Notes under the pieces: model-generated | What the model was told of the DNA's origin: nothing | The model's input: the letters and a program-made list of their open reading frames with translations, nothing else | Database searches by the model: none | Made by a program: the position numbers and the translations under genes | Shown here: piece by piece, positions 22,461 to 33,731 of the stretch | Numbering within the stretch: position 1 is the first letter of the stretch | How the letters are laid out: every line of letters begins with the position of its first letter | NCBI GenBank assembly: GCA_029204225.1 | Contig: CM055103.1 | Span: 57,500,878 to 57,564,877 of the forward strand | Direction of reading: 5' to 3' | DNA from: Diphasiastrum complanatum | Taxonomy: Eukaryota; Streptophyta; Lycopodiopsida; Lycopodiales; Lycopodiaceae | DNA length: 64,000 nucleotides

Positions 22461-24822
22461 ATGCTCCTTAAGTTTCATCTATAGACGATATAAGTTTGCT
22501 CATGGCCGATGGGATGTCTTGGACGCTAAGGCAAATCAGCAAGAGGTGGAAATATTCATACATTTGCCCCACGATGAAATACGATAAGTCCATATCAACA
22601 GTGAGTGCAACCTAGAAGATCTTCAGCATATGCTTGGATTGACTTTTGCTGATATGCTAGCAAATTTTGTCATTGGTTTGAGAAATGCTAGTATATTGTG
22701 GGGAATGCGTAAGGAGGATTCTAATCACTAAAACATTTAAGTTAGAGGATTAGAAGACGATATTTTATTTCTTAAAGACGAGCTTAAAACAAGAATGTCA
22801 AGGTATACTATAAACGTAGTGCTACAAATTTCTTGAACACAAATGTTACTGTCCAAGATTGGATGCAAGCTAAATTAGCTACTTTGACACTGTAGTTGTC
22901 TTGTAAATAAGATAGTTTACTTCATGTATTAAGCTTTTGTATAAGGTTAAGTCTGAGGCTGGGGAACGACCTTTGATTTTGGAAATTTTTTGATTGTAGA
23001 TTTTGCATTCCAAATAGGCAAAAGATTGAATAACACAAAGGCGTAGTGAGTCAAAATTTACATCAAAGAACTTTCAGTAAGTTTAAATGTCTATATTATC
23101 CATCTACCAGCAACTTCGTTATCTCATTATCAAATATTTCAAAGCTCATATATTGTGTTTTGTTTTGTTTTGTTTTTGTTTTTTTTTGTTTTTTTGTTTT
23201 TTTTGTTTTTTTTTTTTTTGTTTTTTTTGTTTTTTTTGGTTTTTTTTGGTTTTTTTGGTTTTTTGGTTTTTGTTTTTTTCTTTAGGTAGACAATTGTAGT
23301 TATTATGCTTTTTGTGAAAGATATAATTCATCAAAAAAATTTCAGTAATAACACTTGATCTTTATCCAATTATAATTTTGTGATTGTGTTGTGACTAGAC
23401 TAAAGATTGAACAAATTTCAACTAAATTTGTTTCGATCTTGCTGTAGTTGACTCGAAGATGAATATGGCAATGAGATGCAGGAATCAACTCGGACGTGAT
23501 ATGTACTTTGCAGATTTGGTGGATGCGCAAAAATTCGACACTCTGTATAAGGTGATTTGAAGACTGACAAATAAATGACAAGTTATTCTTGAGATACGCT
23601 ACATGATGTCTCTTGTTCAATGGCTATCCTTGATGAACTAAAGACAAATCTAGAAAAAGATATGCATTTAGAAGAATTACTAAAATAACAAAATGACAAA
23701 AAATAAACAAAGAAGATACCAATGTTACAGAGAGGGAAAGCCATAGAGCACTTGTCAAACAAAAAGTCATTCATCAACATGTATAATTCACTTTGATAGT
23801 TGCAATATTTCATTTGTTTTTGTAGAGTAATGTGACTTACTTTGACATGCCCTTGTCAAAACAAGACAAGGTTGGTGACACTAAAATCTACCATCAATGA
23901 TAGCAGATGTCGTAAGATATAGTTGGAGATGCATGTATGGTTGAGATACTATGTCCTGAGGACCTCTCTGAACAAGAGATTCAGAACCGAATCTTTATCT
24001 GGATTTCCGAATCCTAGATTTATTGTGTATTGGCACATTGGAATTCTTATCAGCATTTGGAAAGACTAATAGATTTGAGGTTGTGGAAGGGGAGAAAAAC
24101 TGTCAATTCCCTGTGGAGGTTGCTCTTGGTTGGACATTGTAGCAGATGACAGAATATTGGTTTCACTTTCTTTCAACAAGGACTCATTTCATATTGTCTT
24201 TTTGGATTATGGAGCTGGTGTATTGTGCGGTATTGTAGAAGTTTGCAAGAAACTTCTCGATTGACATTAGGGAATATTAGAACTCAAAATGGGCCCTTTG
24301 TCAAGATGTTTTTTTTGACTTCGCACGCATTCAATGCTTAAGTGGCCCAATCAATGGTGTCCATCTGTGATGAACTGTAACAGTGGTGGACGGACAGAAA
24401 TTGCTTTTGCCTTTCCCGGCCAAATTTTGGTGATTTTCAAAAATCCCGTCGGGCAGTACAAACGATTGTGATTGGACCACAAATACTGCCCGAATATTCT
24501 TTTGCTGCCCGTATTTGTACACTCGAGGTTGATTTGACGTAAATAGTTATAAACTGTAGTTAACTAATCCTTGTAGTTGAGGAACTTGTTTTCATTCTTA
24601 GGTATACCTCATTCTCTTTGTTCTTAATCATACTCAACTTCCATAGAGATATTTTGGACTAATGACGACACGCAATCGGAGACCAAGAGGAACCATTGAT
24701 GTGGTCCAGAGCAATTTGTGTGGTGCGGGCCATGCAATGTCCTAGTATCGAATCAGCGCGCATGTGTATAGATCAACAGTGAGGCAGTATAGGAGGCGCG
24801 CGCCAAACCGATAACTCGAGTA
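22461..24822. other. AT-rich stretch without a recognised gene
   Basis: No coding sequence is recognised. At 23157-23283 a strand-asymmetric T-rich low-complexity tract with single G interruptions gives spurious Phe-rich or Lys/Gln-rich frames. Near 24740-24820, words such as ATCGAATCAGCGCGC resemble the foldback repeat at 31 kb. Confidence 0.5.
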
Positions 24823-24827
24823 TGAAA

Positions 24828-25482
24828 TGTGAAAATTGTCAACATTTCCTAGCTAGTTTGAGGCCTAAATTGGCTAAAATTGTAAATAGTTTTGGTTCTG
24901 GAGTTTCACACGTGTGAACCAGGCCACAATGTTTTTATTTACTGTATTTTTTCAGTATGATGAAGTGTCAAACTTCATACCCTTCAAAATGAGACCATTT
25001 TGATGTATTTTGGTCATATAAGCCATTTTTAGCTATTTTTCCTATATAGGGAATATCTAGGGTCAAGTACCTTCTAGAGAGAGGAGAGAGAGTCATCTTC
25101 CTCATCCATAAATAGTAGGGAAGTCGTGGAGAACAGGTTGGAGAAACCTTTTGTATGCTTCATTGAGATCAATAGATCATTGTCATTGTTTCTTCCTCCA
25201 TTGAGAGCATTGTTGTGTGTATTGTCTTCAAGCTATTGTGTATGATCTTAGGTGCTTTCCAAAAGTGGTAGGCTGATGTATTATGGACTGTATAATGCTA
25301 TTTTGGGCCGGACTTGATGTTTATGGAAGTTTCCATTTGTGATAAATGCTTTTTGATCAAGTTCTTTGCATTCTAGGTAGCATAGAATGTGTTGCCAATT
25401 CCTAGCTTATGTAGTTTGGAGTGCAAGCATTCAAGCCAATGATCTTGGAGTTTAGATCCACTTAGGATCTGTATTTTTCACA
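24828..25482 (+). repeat. 5' LTR of element A
   Basis: It begins TGTGAAAATTG and ends ATTTTTCACA, giving TGTG/CACA inverted ends. It contains a TTCACACGTGTGAA palindrome and a TATA-like CCTATATAGGG in the middle, plausible for the retroelement promoter. Confidence 0.97.
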
Positions 25483-25494
25483 TGGTATCAGAGC
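25483..25494 (+). other. Primer-binding site of element A
   Basis: TGGTATCAGAGC follows the LTR with no spacer. A leader of about 650 bases separates it from the gag ATG, which is long for this group. Confidence 0.95.
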
Positions 25495-26146
25495 TGGTTG
25501 GCTTCTATTTACAGTAAGTATTCCATTTTTGGTGATATTTGGATGTTTGATCAAGTTCTAGCATGATTTTGCATTGCTTTGTTGATCAAATCTTACTAAC
25601 CTTTGTTTTGTGAGTTGAACTTGTGGATCAAAAGCATATTTCAGGTCTATTGAAGATCAGAGGCTGAAAAGAAACTATTTTGGATCAGATCAAAACACCT
25701 AATCATTTGTGATTGTGAGGCTTGTGCATATTCAATACTAACAATGTTCTTTTCAATCCTATTGTTGACAATCTCCATTCTTGGATGAACACTCTCCTTA
25801 AGTGGATGAAACTTCTCCTTAAGCTTGGCATCCTAGTTTTGGGTATTTTCTAAGAATGCAAGTAACTCTTCACACCATAACTTGATTTGGTCACTTGCTG
25901 GAAAGTTTGAGAGCTTAAGCAAGAGTGTGTTCAGGTTGGTTTGATTTTGTAATCCATTCTTAGTGTGTGCAAAGTGTTGCATGTGTTTCAATCTTCCTTT
26001 CTATGCTTGGAAACCATCTAGGTTCAAGATAGAAGTGTTTTAGGGTCCTAAATCTTCATAGATCTCTTTATCTATCATTTGTTGAGAGAAAAGTGAGTGC
26101 TAAGTGCTTTAGGACAAAACCTAAAAGTTGAAGAAACATTAGAATC

Positions 26147-29100
26147 ATGGCTTCCAATGGTGGGATCATGCTAGAGTCTAGTGAAAGGTTGAGTTCATCA
26201 AACTACTCTACTTGGAAAGTGAGGATGGAGTCCTTACTTGAGTTGAATGAACTCATGGACATAGTTGCAGAAATTGAAGAGAGACCTCTCACACTTCAAG
26301 AGCAACAAAGGTTTGATAAGAAGGCCAAAAGGGCTCTTCATATCATTAAAATGAATGTTACAAATGAACTTCTCAAGGAAGTTGGAAAGTGTCAAAGTGC
26401 AAGTGAGGCATGGAATGCCTTAAAGAAGCTCTTTGAATCAAAGTCCACATCTAGGGTATTGACCCTAAGGAGACAAATATTTTCTAGTAGGCAAAGAGAG
26501 GGTGAAAGTGCTCATGCATTTATCTTGAGAGTTAAGTCCCTAAGTGATGATTTAGCATGCATTGATGAGAACATAAAAGATGGTGAAATAGTCCAAGTTA
26601 TGTTGAATGGTTTGCTAAATGAACATGCTAACCTTGTGCAAAGTTTTTCCATTCAAAGAGTCTTGCCAAGTGTGGTTGACTTGCAAGAAATCTTATTGGC
26701 TGAAGAACATAGGTTGCAATCAAAGCTTGATGGTGCATCCTTGCAAGGTGGAGGTGAAGAGGCTTTCTTCACAAAAGGCAAATTCAAGGGCAAAGGTAAA
26801 GGCAAAGGGAAATGGTCCAAAGGTGGTAACTTTGATCATGATGATCACTCTTCCTCTTCCTCTTCTACTAAGAACAATAAGTCAAAGTTCAAGTGCTTTT
26901 ATTGTGGGATAAAAGGTCATTTTGCAAATGAATGTTATAAGAAGAAAAGAGAGCAAGGAGAGAGGCAAGGAAATCTTACAATAGATGAGGAAGAACATAA
27001 CACATGTGAATCACTTGTTATGACTTCAAGTTTGTTAGCCAACATAGATGATAATGATCCTTGGTGGATTGATAGTGGAGCCTCATCTCACATGACAAGA
27101 CACAAGGAATACTTTACATCCTTATTGTCTTATGAGGGAGAAGGTAACATCATCTACACTGCAAATGATGGTCAATGTGACATCAAAGGCATAGGCACTA
27201 TTCCTATTTCCCTTTCAACAAATAGGAAAGCAAATCTTGAAAATGTTTTGTACATTCCTTCAATCACTAAGAATTTGCTTAGTGTAAGTCAAATGATTGA
27301 CAAAGGACTTGATGTGGAGTTCATTGGAGATGCATGTTTGATAAGTAAATGTGGATCCTTGATTGCTCAAGGTAGGAGGCATGGTAAACTTTTCAAGCTT
27401 GATGCATGTGTGATCTCTAATCATGAAGGATGTATGGCTAGGGAGCAATTGACAAACCAAGAAGTTTGGCACAAGAGGTTGGGCCATCCCAACTTCAAAT
27501 CTTTGGAGGTAATGGCAAAGAAAGAGCTTGTTCTTGGTCTCCCTAAAAGTCTTGTTGCAAACAATAGTGTTTATGAACATTGTGCCTTGTCCAAATCTCA
27601 TAGACTTGCTTATTCTAGATCTACTTCTAGATCTAAAGAAGCTTTTCAACTTGTGCATTCTGATATTCATTCTTCTAGTACAACTAGCAATGGTGGGGCA
27701 AAGATGTATGCAACTTTCATTGATGACTTTAGTAGGTATACTTGGATCTATCTTCTTAAAAGTAAGGATGAAGTGTTTGCTGCATTTGTCAAGTTCAAGA
27801 ATGAAATGGAAAACCAATTCAATACAAAGATCAAATGCTTAAGATCTGATAATGGAGGGGAATACACCTCAAATAGGTTCAAAGACTTTTGTATAGCACA
27901 TGGGATTAAGAGGGAGATGTCTAGTCCTAGGACTCCACAACAGAATGGAGTGGCCGAGAGGAAGAATAGAACCCTTTGTGAATGTGCCAAGGCAATGAGA
28001 CTACATGCTAATCTTGCTAAGTCTTTTTGGGGGGAAGCTTTAGCATGTGCTAACTATCTATGTAATAGATGGACAAGTGCTTCCTTGGATGGTAAAACTC
28101 CTCATGAGGTTCTTTATGGTAGAAGGCCGAGTGTCAAGCATTGTAGGATCTTTGGATGTACATGTTTTGTCAATATCACACTTGATGATAGAACTAAAGA
28201 AGATCCTTCATCAAAGAAGGGTGTGTTTGTTGGCTATAGTGAAGTAAGCAAGGCTTACAAAGTGTACATTCCTTCTACAAAGAAAGTTGTCATAAGTAGG
28301 GATGTCATCTTTCATGAAGAGAATGTTTCCAATGTTGTTGATGTTGATGTTGATGTGCCTACTAATCATCATGATGTGCAAGATGTCTTGGATGAAGATG
28401 GAGATGCCACTCCAAAGCAAACTTCAAGGAAGACTCAAAGGCAAAGGGCTAAGCCATCAAGGCTAACCTATGATGAAAAAGGAAAGCAAGTGGTGGACAA
28501 CTCTAACTTTGCTTTTCTTACCTCTTTTGATGAACCAACTTGTGTAGGTGAAGCAATTCAAAAGAAGGAATGGATCCAAGCCATGGATCATGAGCATCAA
28601 GCACTCATCAAAAGCAACACATGGAGGTTGGTAAAGCTTCCAAAGGACAAGAAGGCAATTGGTTGTAAGTGGATCTTCAAGATCAAGACAAATCAAGATG
28701 GATCAATCAACAAGTACAAGGCAAGGTTGGTGGCAAAGGGGTATGCTCAAGAATATGGTATTGACTATGATGAGACCTTTGCACCCGTGGCAAAGATGGT
28801 AACTATTCGAATCCTAATCTCTCTTGCAACTCTTTATGATTGGGATATGTGGCAAATGGATGTTACTAATGCCTTCTTGAATGGTGATCTTGAAGAAGAT
28901 ATTTACATGGAGCAACCCGAGGGCTATGTTTCACATGATGAGCCTAATCATGTGTGCTATCTCCAAAAGAGTTTGTATGGGCTAAAGCAAGCACCAAGGA
29001 GTTGGTATGCTAAGCTCAATTCCTTCTTACTTTCTCAAAACTTTGTTATGAGTGAGTATGATCATTCTCTCTACTTTAGATTGAATGAAAATGATATCAC

Positions 29101-30100
29101 TTTACTTTTGATCTATGTTGATGACATTATCTTAAGTGGTGGTAACAATCTAGATATAGATGAAATCAAGATGGCACTCAAAAGAGAGTTTGAAATTCAA
29201 GATCTTGGTAAACTTCATTATATCTTAGGAATAGAGATTATTAGAACTTCTAAATCTACATTCATATGTCAAGAAAAGTATGTTAACTCTATTCTAAAAA
29301 GGTTTCATATGGAAGATTGTAAAGTTGTTTCTACTCCTATGGAATCAAATGTAAAGCTAACTACAAGAAGTAATGAAAGATCCTTCAAGGACATTACTCT
29401 CTATAGAAAGCTAATAGGATCTCTTATATGGTTAACCATCACAAGACCTGATCTAAGCTTTGTGGTTGGTAAACTAAGTCAATTTATGCAAGATCCTAGT
29501 GAGGCTCATTGGAAGCTAGGAAAGAGAGTACTTAGATACATCTCGGGATCTAGAGATTTTGGCATCTTGTATGGAGGTACTACACCTAACCTTTGTGGAT
29601 TTTCAGATTCAGATTTTGCAGGTGATCAAATGGATAGGAAGTCAACAAGTGCCTTTGCAATCTATCTTGGAGATGGAGTGGTCTCATGGCTATCAAAGAA
29701 GCAACCAACTATCTCTCTATCTTCCACCGAAGCCGAGTACAAGGCATTAACAACATGCACCAAGGAGATTCTTTGGATCAAGAGGATGTTATTGGATCTT
29801 CACTTGCTGGAACCAGAGAAGACTCCAATCATACTTTGTGATAACCTTTCAGCCCAAAGCTTGGCAAGCAATCCTGTTTTTCATGCAAGGAGCAAGCACA
29901 TTGAGATTGCTCACCATTTTGTGAGAGATCAAGTCATTGCCAAAGAGGTGGAGCTTCAACATGTCTCTTCAAAGGAGTGTGTGGCTGATATCTTCACCAA
30001 ACCATTGGGAAAGGACCTATATTTAATGCATAGATCTAATCTTGGAATGTGCTCAAAGACTATGTTGAAACTAGCATCCAATGTTGAAGAGGGAGTGTGA
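26147..30100 (+). CDS. Ty1/copia Gag-Pol polyprotein
   Basis: The 1317-residue frame is uninterrupted. It contains a gag core at about 15-200, and the CCHC zinc knuckle C250-X2-C253-X4-H258-X4-C263 after a Lys/Gly-rich stretch. The protease has D309-S-G-A. The integrase zinc domain has H442-X4-H447 and C479, but tyrosine 476 in place of the expected first cysteine. The integrase core is D506, D568, E604 (D-X35-E). Reverse transcriptase has Y990-V-D-D. RNase H has acidic residues near 1154 and E1195, and a C-terminal IFTKPL block. Gag and Pol share one frame, as in plant copia elements. The stop TGA (30098-30100) lies inside the 3' LTR: the last codons read through the polypurine tract. The Tyr476 change may impair integrase zinc binding, but otherwise every catalytic residue is present. 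Confidence 0.97.
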   Translation: MASNGGIMLESSERLSSSNYSTWKVRMESLLELNELMDIVAEIEERPLTLQEQQRFDKKAKRALHIIKMNVTNELLKEVGKCQSASEAWNALKKLFESKSTSRVLTLRRQIFSSRQREGESAHAFILRVKSLSDDLACIDENIKDGEIVQVMLNGLLNEHANLVQSFSIQRVLPSVVDLQEILLAEEHRLQSKLDGASLQGGGEEAFFTKGKFKGKGKGKGKWSKGGNFDHDDHSSSSSSTKNNKSKFKCFYCGIKGHFANECYKKKREQGERQGNLTIDEEEHNTCESLVMTSSLLANIDDNDPWWIDSGASSHMTRHKEYFTSLLSYEGEGNIIYTANDGQCDIKGIGTIPISLSTNRKANLENVLYIPSITKNLLSVSQMIDKGLDVEFIGDACLISKCGSLIAQGRRHGKLFKLDACVISNHEGCMAREQLTNQEVWHKRLGHPNFKSLEVMAKKELVLGLPKSLVANNSVYEHCALSKSHRLAYSRSTSRSKEAFQLVHSDIHSSSTTSNGGAKMYATFIDDFSRYTWIYLLKSKDEVFAAFVKFKNEMENQFNTKIKCLRSDNGGEYTSNRFKDFCIAHGIKREMSSPRTPQQNGVAERKNRTLCECAKAMRLHANLAKSFWGEALACANYLCNRWTSASLDGKTPHEVLYGRRPSVKHCRIFGCTCFVNITLDDRTKEDPSSKKGVFVGYSEVSKAYKVYIPSTKKVVISRDVIFHEENVSNVVDVDVDVPTNHHDVQDVLDEDGDATPKQTSRKTQRQRAKPSRLTYDEKGKQVVDNSNFAFLTSFDEPTCVGEAIQKKEWIQAMDHEHQALIKSNTWRLVKLPKDKKAIGCKWIFKIKTNQDGSINKYKARLVAKGYAQEYGIDYDETFAPVAKMVTIRILISLATLYDWDMWQMDVTNAFLNGDLEEDIYMEQPEGYVSHDEPNHVCYLQKSLYGLKQAPRSWYAKLNSFLLSQNFVMSEYDHSLYFRLNENDITLLLIYVDDIILSGGNNLDIDEIKMALKREFEIQDLGKLHYILGIEIIRTSKSTFICQEKYVNSILKRFHMEDCKVVSTPMESNVKLTTRSNERSFKDITLYRKLIGSLIWLTITRPDLSFVVGKLSQFMQDPSEAHWKLGKRVLRYISGSRDFGILYGGTTPNLCGFSDSDFAGDQMDRKSTSAFAIYLGDGVVSWLSKKQPTISLSSTEAEYKALTTCTKEILWIKRMLLDLHLLEPEKTPIILCDNLSAQSLASNPVFHARSKHIEIAHHFVRDQVIAKEVELQHVSSKECVADIFTKPLGKDLYLMHRSNLGMCSKTMLKLASNVEEGV
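30086..30095 (+). other. Polypurine tract of element A
   Basis: GAAGAGGGAG directly precedes the 3' LTR and serves plus-strand DNA priming in this family. It is also coding (Glu-Glu-Gly). Confidence 0.92.
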
Positions 30101-30750
30101 AAATTGTCAACATTTCCTAGCTAGTTTGAGGCCTAAATTGGCTAAAATTGTAAATAGTTTTGGTTCTGGAGTTTCACACGTGTGAACTAGGCGACAATGT
30201 TTTTATTTACTGTATTTTTTCAGTATGATGAAGTGTCAAACTTCATACCCTTCAAAATGAGACCATTTTGATGTATTTTGGTCATATAAGCCATTGTTAG
30301 CTATTTTTCCTATATAGGGAATATCTAGGGTCAAGTACCTTCTAGAGAGAGGAGAGAGAGTCATCTTCCTCATCCATAAATAGTAGGGAAGTCGTGGAGA
30401 ACAGGTTGGAGAAACCTTTTGTATGCTTCATTGAGATCAATAGATCATTGTCATTGTTTCTTCCTCCATTGAGAGCATTGTTGTGTGTATTGTCTTCAAG
30501 CTATTGTGTATGATCTTAGGTGCTTTCCAAAAGTGGTAGGCTGATGTATTATGGACTGTATAATGCTATTTTGGGCCGCACTTGATGTTTATGGAAGTTT
30601 CCATTTGTGATAAATGCTTTTTGATCAAGTTCTTTGCATTCTAGGTAGCATAGAATGTGTTGCCAATTCCTAGCTTATGTAGTTTGGAGTGCAAGCATTC
30701 AAGCCAATGATCTTGGAGTTTAGATCCACTTAGGATCTGTATTTTTCACA
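30096..30750 (+). repeat. 3' LTR of element A
   Basis: 655 bp, same length and ends as the 5' LTR. The four differences I count are two near 30190 (AACTAGGCG versus AACCAGGCC), one near 30297 (CATTGTTAG versus CATTTTTAG) and one near 30580 (GGGCCGCAC versus GGGCCGGAC). Confidence 0.97.
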
Positions 30751-30755
30751 TGAAA

Positions 30756-31012
30756 GTCGGTAGTCGATAGCGGATCAATGCGCAAGTGAGTATAGGCCAT
30801 TATTCATTGTGTTAAATTTTTGGATTGAATCCGAGTCTCATACTTTTCCCATGCTGATCTTTGTTTTTTGGACGATCACACACTTTGAAATCTTTGTAGA
30901 TTAGAAGCGGTTGCCTCCACGCCAAAGGGAGAGTCTAGAATATCCCCTCTGAAAATTAAAATATTTTATTTAGTTTTCATTTAGTACCAAAGGCCATTCG
31001 CAAACCCAATAT
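30756..31012. other. Pre-insertion flank of element A
   Basis: This continues the sequence broken by element A at 24827. It contains CGGATCAATGCGCAAG, which resembles the ends of the adjacent foldback and the left flank near 24756. Confidence 0.5.
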
Positions 31013-32010
31013 CGGATCAGCGCGCGCGTAGAAAGTCAGCAACTACAGAATGTAGGTCAGGAGCGTCAAACTGATATCAGACAAAAAAGTCAGAATCTAG
31101 GCTATATCGAATGGGCGCGTGGGAGTCCGGAACAAGAATACCACGATTGGGTCAAGCGCACTAAACCGATATTGCCTGTTGTAAAAAAAAAATGGCAACT
31201 TTTGAAAGACATCTCGGATTGAGATGATTACAACGCCATTAGAAAGCCCTCGACGAGAGCTTTTCAACGGCACCCCAAGATGACCTAGTTCCGAGCTACG
31301 GTTAAAGAGATATTCTCAGTCAAAGTTTTGGGCAGTAAAATAGTCAACGATCAATCTAATATTGGATCGGTACTCGGTTGACCAGTTTGACCCGGTCAAA
31401 CTCTAAGGGTGTGCGCCGATCCGATATTAGGGTTTTCAATTTTTTTATTTTTTTTATTTTTTTTTTTAGGAAAGAGCTCGACGAGAGCTTCGCAACGGCA
31501 CCAGAATGACCTAATTCCGAGTTACGGTTCAAAAGTTATAGGCATTCAAAATTTTGGGGCCTCGTCAAGCTCTTTCCCAAAAAAAAGAAAAAAAAAATTG
31601 AAAACCCTAATATTGGATCGGCGCACGCCCTTAGGGTTTGACCGGATTAAACTGGTCAACCGTGCACCGATTTGATATTAGGTTGATTGTTGACTGTTTT
31701 ACCACCCAAAACTTTGACCGAGAATATCTCTTTAACCGTAGCTCAGAACTAGGTCATCTTTGGGTGCCGTTGAAAAGCTCTCGTCGAGGGCTTTCTAATG
31801 GCGTTGTAATCATCTCAATCCGAGCTGTCTTTCAAAAGTTACTGTTTTTCAATATCAGTTCAGCGCGCCCGACCAATCGTGATATTCCTGTTCCGGACTC
31901 CCACGCGCCCATCCGATATAGCTTAGTTTTCGACTTTTCTGTCTGATATCGGTTCGACGCGCCCAACCTACATTCTACAGCTGCTGACTTGCTACGCGTG
32001 CGCTGATCCG
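31013..32010. repeat. 1-kb foldback inverted repeat
   Basis: The left arm (31013 to about 31490) and right arm (about 31561-32010) are reverse complements over some 450 bp, by eye about 85-90% identical. They are separated by about 70 bp. The outer ends read CGGATCAGCGC and GCGCTGATCCG. Matching inner landmarks include GGGCGCGTGGGAGTCCGG, TTGAGATGATTACAACGCC, CGACGAGAGCTTTTCAACGG and AATATTAGGGTTTTCAA-type blocks. The loop repeats part of the arm (CGACGAGAGCTTCGCAACGG). No coding sequence is present. It may be a foldback or MITE-like element, or a hairpin-RNA locus. No target duplication was found. Confidence 0.88.
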
Positions 32011-32661
32011 CCGAAGCAAACATCACAGAGGTGTCCCAATGCAAGGAGGCCACCATGGAAATCCACCAACACTCGTCCTCCACCACCACCTCCTAGGCCA
32101 AGGGGCACGCCATGTGACCCGCCATGACTGAAGGGTATCCGGATGATCTGTGCGCATGCTGAACCGATATTCGGACGTGAAATTCAAATGTAAAGTTTTC
32201 TTTATTGTCATGTTAGTGCTTATGTAGAGCAGAGTTTCAGAAATGATTGCCCTCATAAGTTTCCGTGAACGTATCGTATCTCTAGGTACGGAATTCGGTG
32301 GCCATTATTTTTTACTAATAGACCATTCATTACTTTTAGGCGCAGGTACCATGCTGTAATATTATTATTGGTGGACGTTTACAGCCCCGGATTATATGAC
32401 AAATGTATGGCTGTTATTACAAGCATGCTTAACTAATTAATGCCTAAAGTTAGAGCTAGTTTTAACCACAATAGTTAGAATGCAGGCAGTACCGGAAACT
32501 CAAAAAATGGCAACCAAACGGTACCGGTTTCCACTCTCTCTCTACCTAACCTCTCTCTAAAGTCAAATTTCTTAAAGGGCCCATTTGAGCCCAAATTTCC
32601 CCTAATGGCAGCAGGTTTAACAGTTGGTTGCCATGGTGCTCGTGTTGTTGTCGTGGGGATC
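32011..32661. other. No recognised gene
   Basis: Sequence between the foldback and the gypsy gag remnant. Words like GAACCGATATTCGG near 32160 echo the foldback arm. The part from about 32475 may belong to the gypsy element 3' of gag. Confidence 0.45.
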
Positions 32662-33731
32662 CTATTGTGATTCATAACTGACGTGACGGGCAGGTAGGAT
32701 CTTAGTCGGTTGTTTCGAACAGTCTTTGAAGTTGTGTTTTCTGACACAGTCGGGACACTCGACATGGTACTTGGTCTTGACTGGACAATCAACCATGATG
32801 TGGCCACTTTCACCACAGATGAAACATCTATTGTTCAATGGCCCTTGTATAACTGCATAGCCATCTTGTATGGCGAATGGTTCTGGACGTTCTGGTGGAT
32901 ATTCATGATAAGTCAAGGAATGTCCAGACTGTGACGGTGTTCTTCAGATTGTTGGACTGTATGTGCTTGGATAGGCTGATATGAAGGACAAGCATCAGCC
33001 AGATGCATAGCCCGGCAGTGTGGGCACCATATTGGTTTTCGTCTATAAGGTACCTGTAGAGGGTTTGGCTGACCAGGCATACTGCTTTGGATAGACTTCA
33101 GGGTAGTTTGAAACTCATAGGTGAGTTTCTCCATCTGTAGTTGGTGTTGCTTATTAAGCAACTCCAACTGGGATTTCCAAAACTGATCTTGGGTATCCTC
33201 GATCGGCTTTGACTCATGGACAGGAGCACGTGTGTGGTGTTCTCCTTTCTTTGGATTCGTCAACATCTGACCCCTCGTCTTCTTCTTTGATGTCATCAGA
33301 CATAGCTAACTTTAGGCTCATATATTCATCATTGGATTTAAGCTCACGTCTAATCCATCTTGGAAGGCCGACTAGGAACCAGATGATAAGCATCTAGTCG
33401 GAGGGCTGTTCTTGTACTTGACTTTTGAGTCGTTTGAAATGCTCGATATAGTCTTGGACACGTTCATCTTTTGCCATCTTGATATTACTCAATTTGACAA
33501 AAGGACTCTCGATCAAGCGAAAGGGCTTAAAACGCTTGATAAAGGACTCTTTCAAAATTGACTAGTCTGTCTTATCTTCATGATCGAGGTTAGAAAACCA
33601 GTCACGTGCTTTAGCGATCATGGTCATCGAAAACAGTTGGACCATAGCAGTGGGAGATGTTTCGCCATACACATTACATGCATTCTCAAAGATTTGCAAA
33701 AATCTTTGAGCTTATGAACTACCGTCAAACT
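32662..33731 (-). pseudogene. Ty3/gypsy gag, C-terminal part
   Basis: On the minus strand from 33731 the frame gives KFDGSS, QIFENACNVYGE, MVQLFSMTMIAKARDWFSNL, ESPFVKLSNIKMAKDERVQD and LVGLPRWIRRELKS. This is the retrotransposon gag core with the ARDWF-type block. It continues into a Gln-rich linker (32913-33296), a CPHC..H..C block and, in an overlapping frame, C-F-I-C-G-E-S-G-H-I-M-V-D-C and C-P-D-C-V-R-K-H-N-F-K-D-C, so two or three zinc knuckles in tandem. In-frame stops and a frame change near 32915 mark a pseudogene. The N-terminal part is at 34563-34853, separated by a solo LTR. Confidence 0.8.

Larger units (their letters stand above)
24828..30750 (+). mobile_element. Complete Ty1/copia retrotransposon (element A)
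   Basis: The 5923-bp element has two 655-bp LTRs, a PBS, a single 1317-codon polyprotein and a polypurine tract. It is flanked by a perfect 5-bp target duplication TGAAA (24823-24827 and 30751-30755). The LTRs differ at only four positions, so insertion is recent. The domain order protease, integrase, reverse transcriptase, RNase H defines Ty1/copia. All structural parts for mobility are present, except that one zinc-binding cysteine of the integrase N-terminal domain is changed (see the polyprotein). Confidence 0.97.

Noticed and set aside
23046-23334. Phe-rich and Lys/Gln-rich frames
   Set aside because: Both come from a T-rich low-complexity tract.
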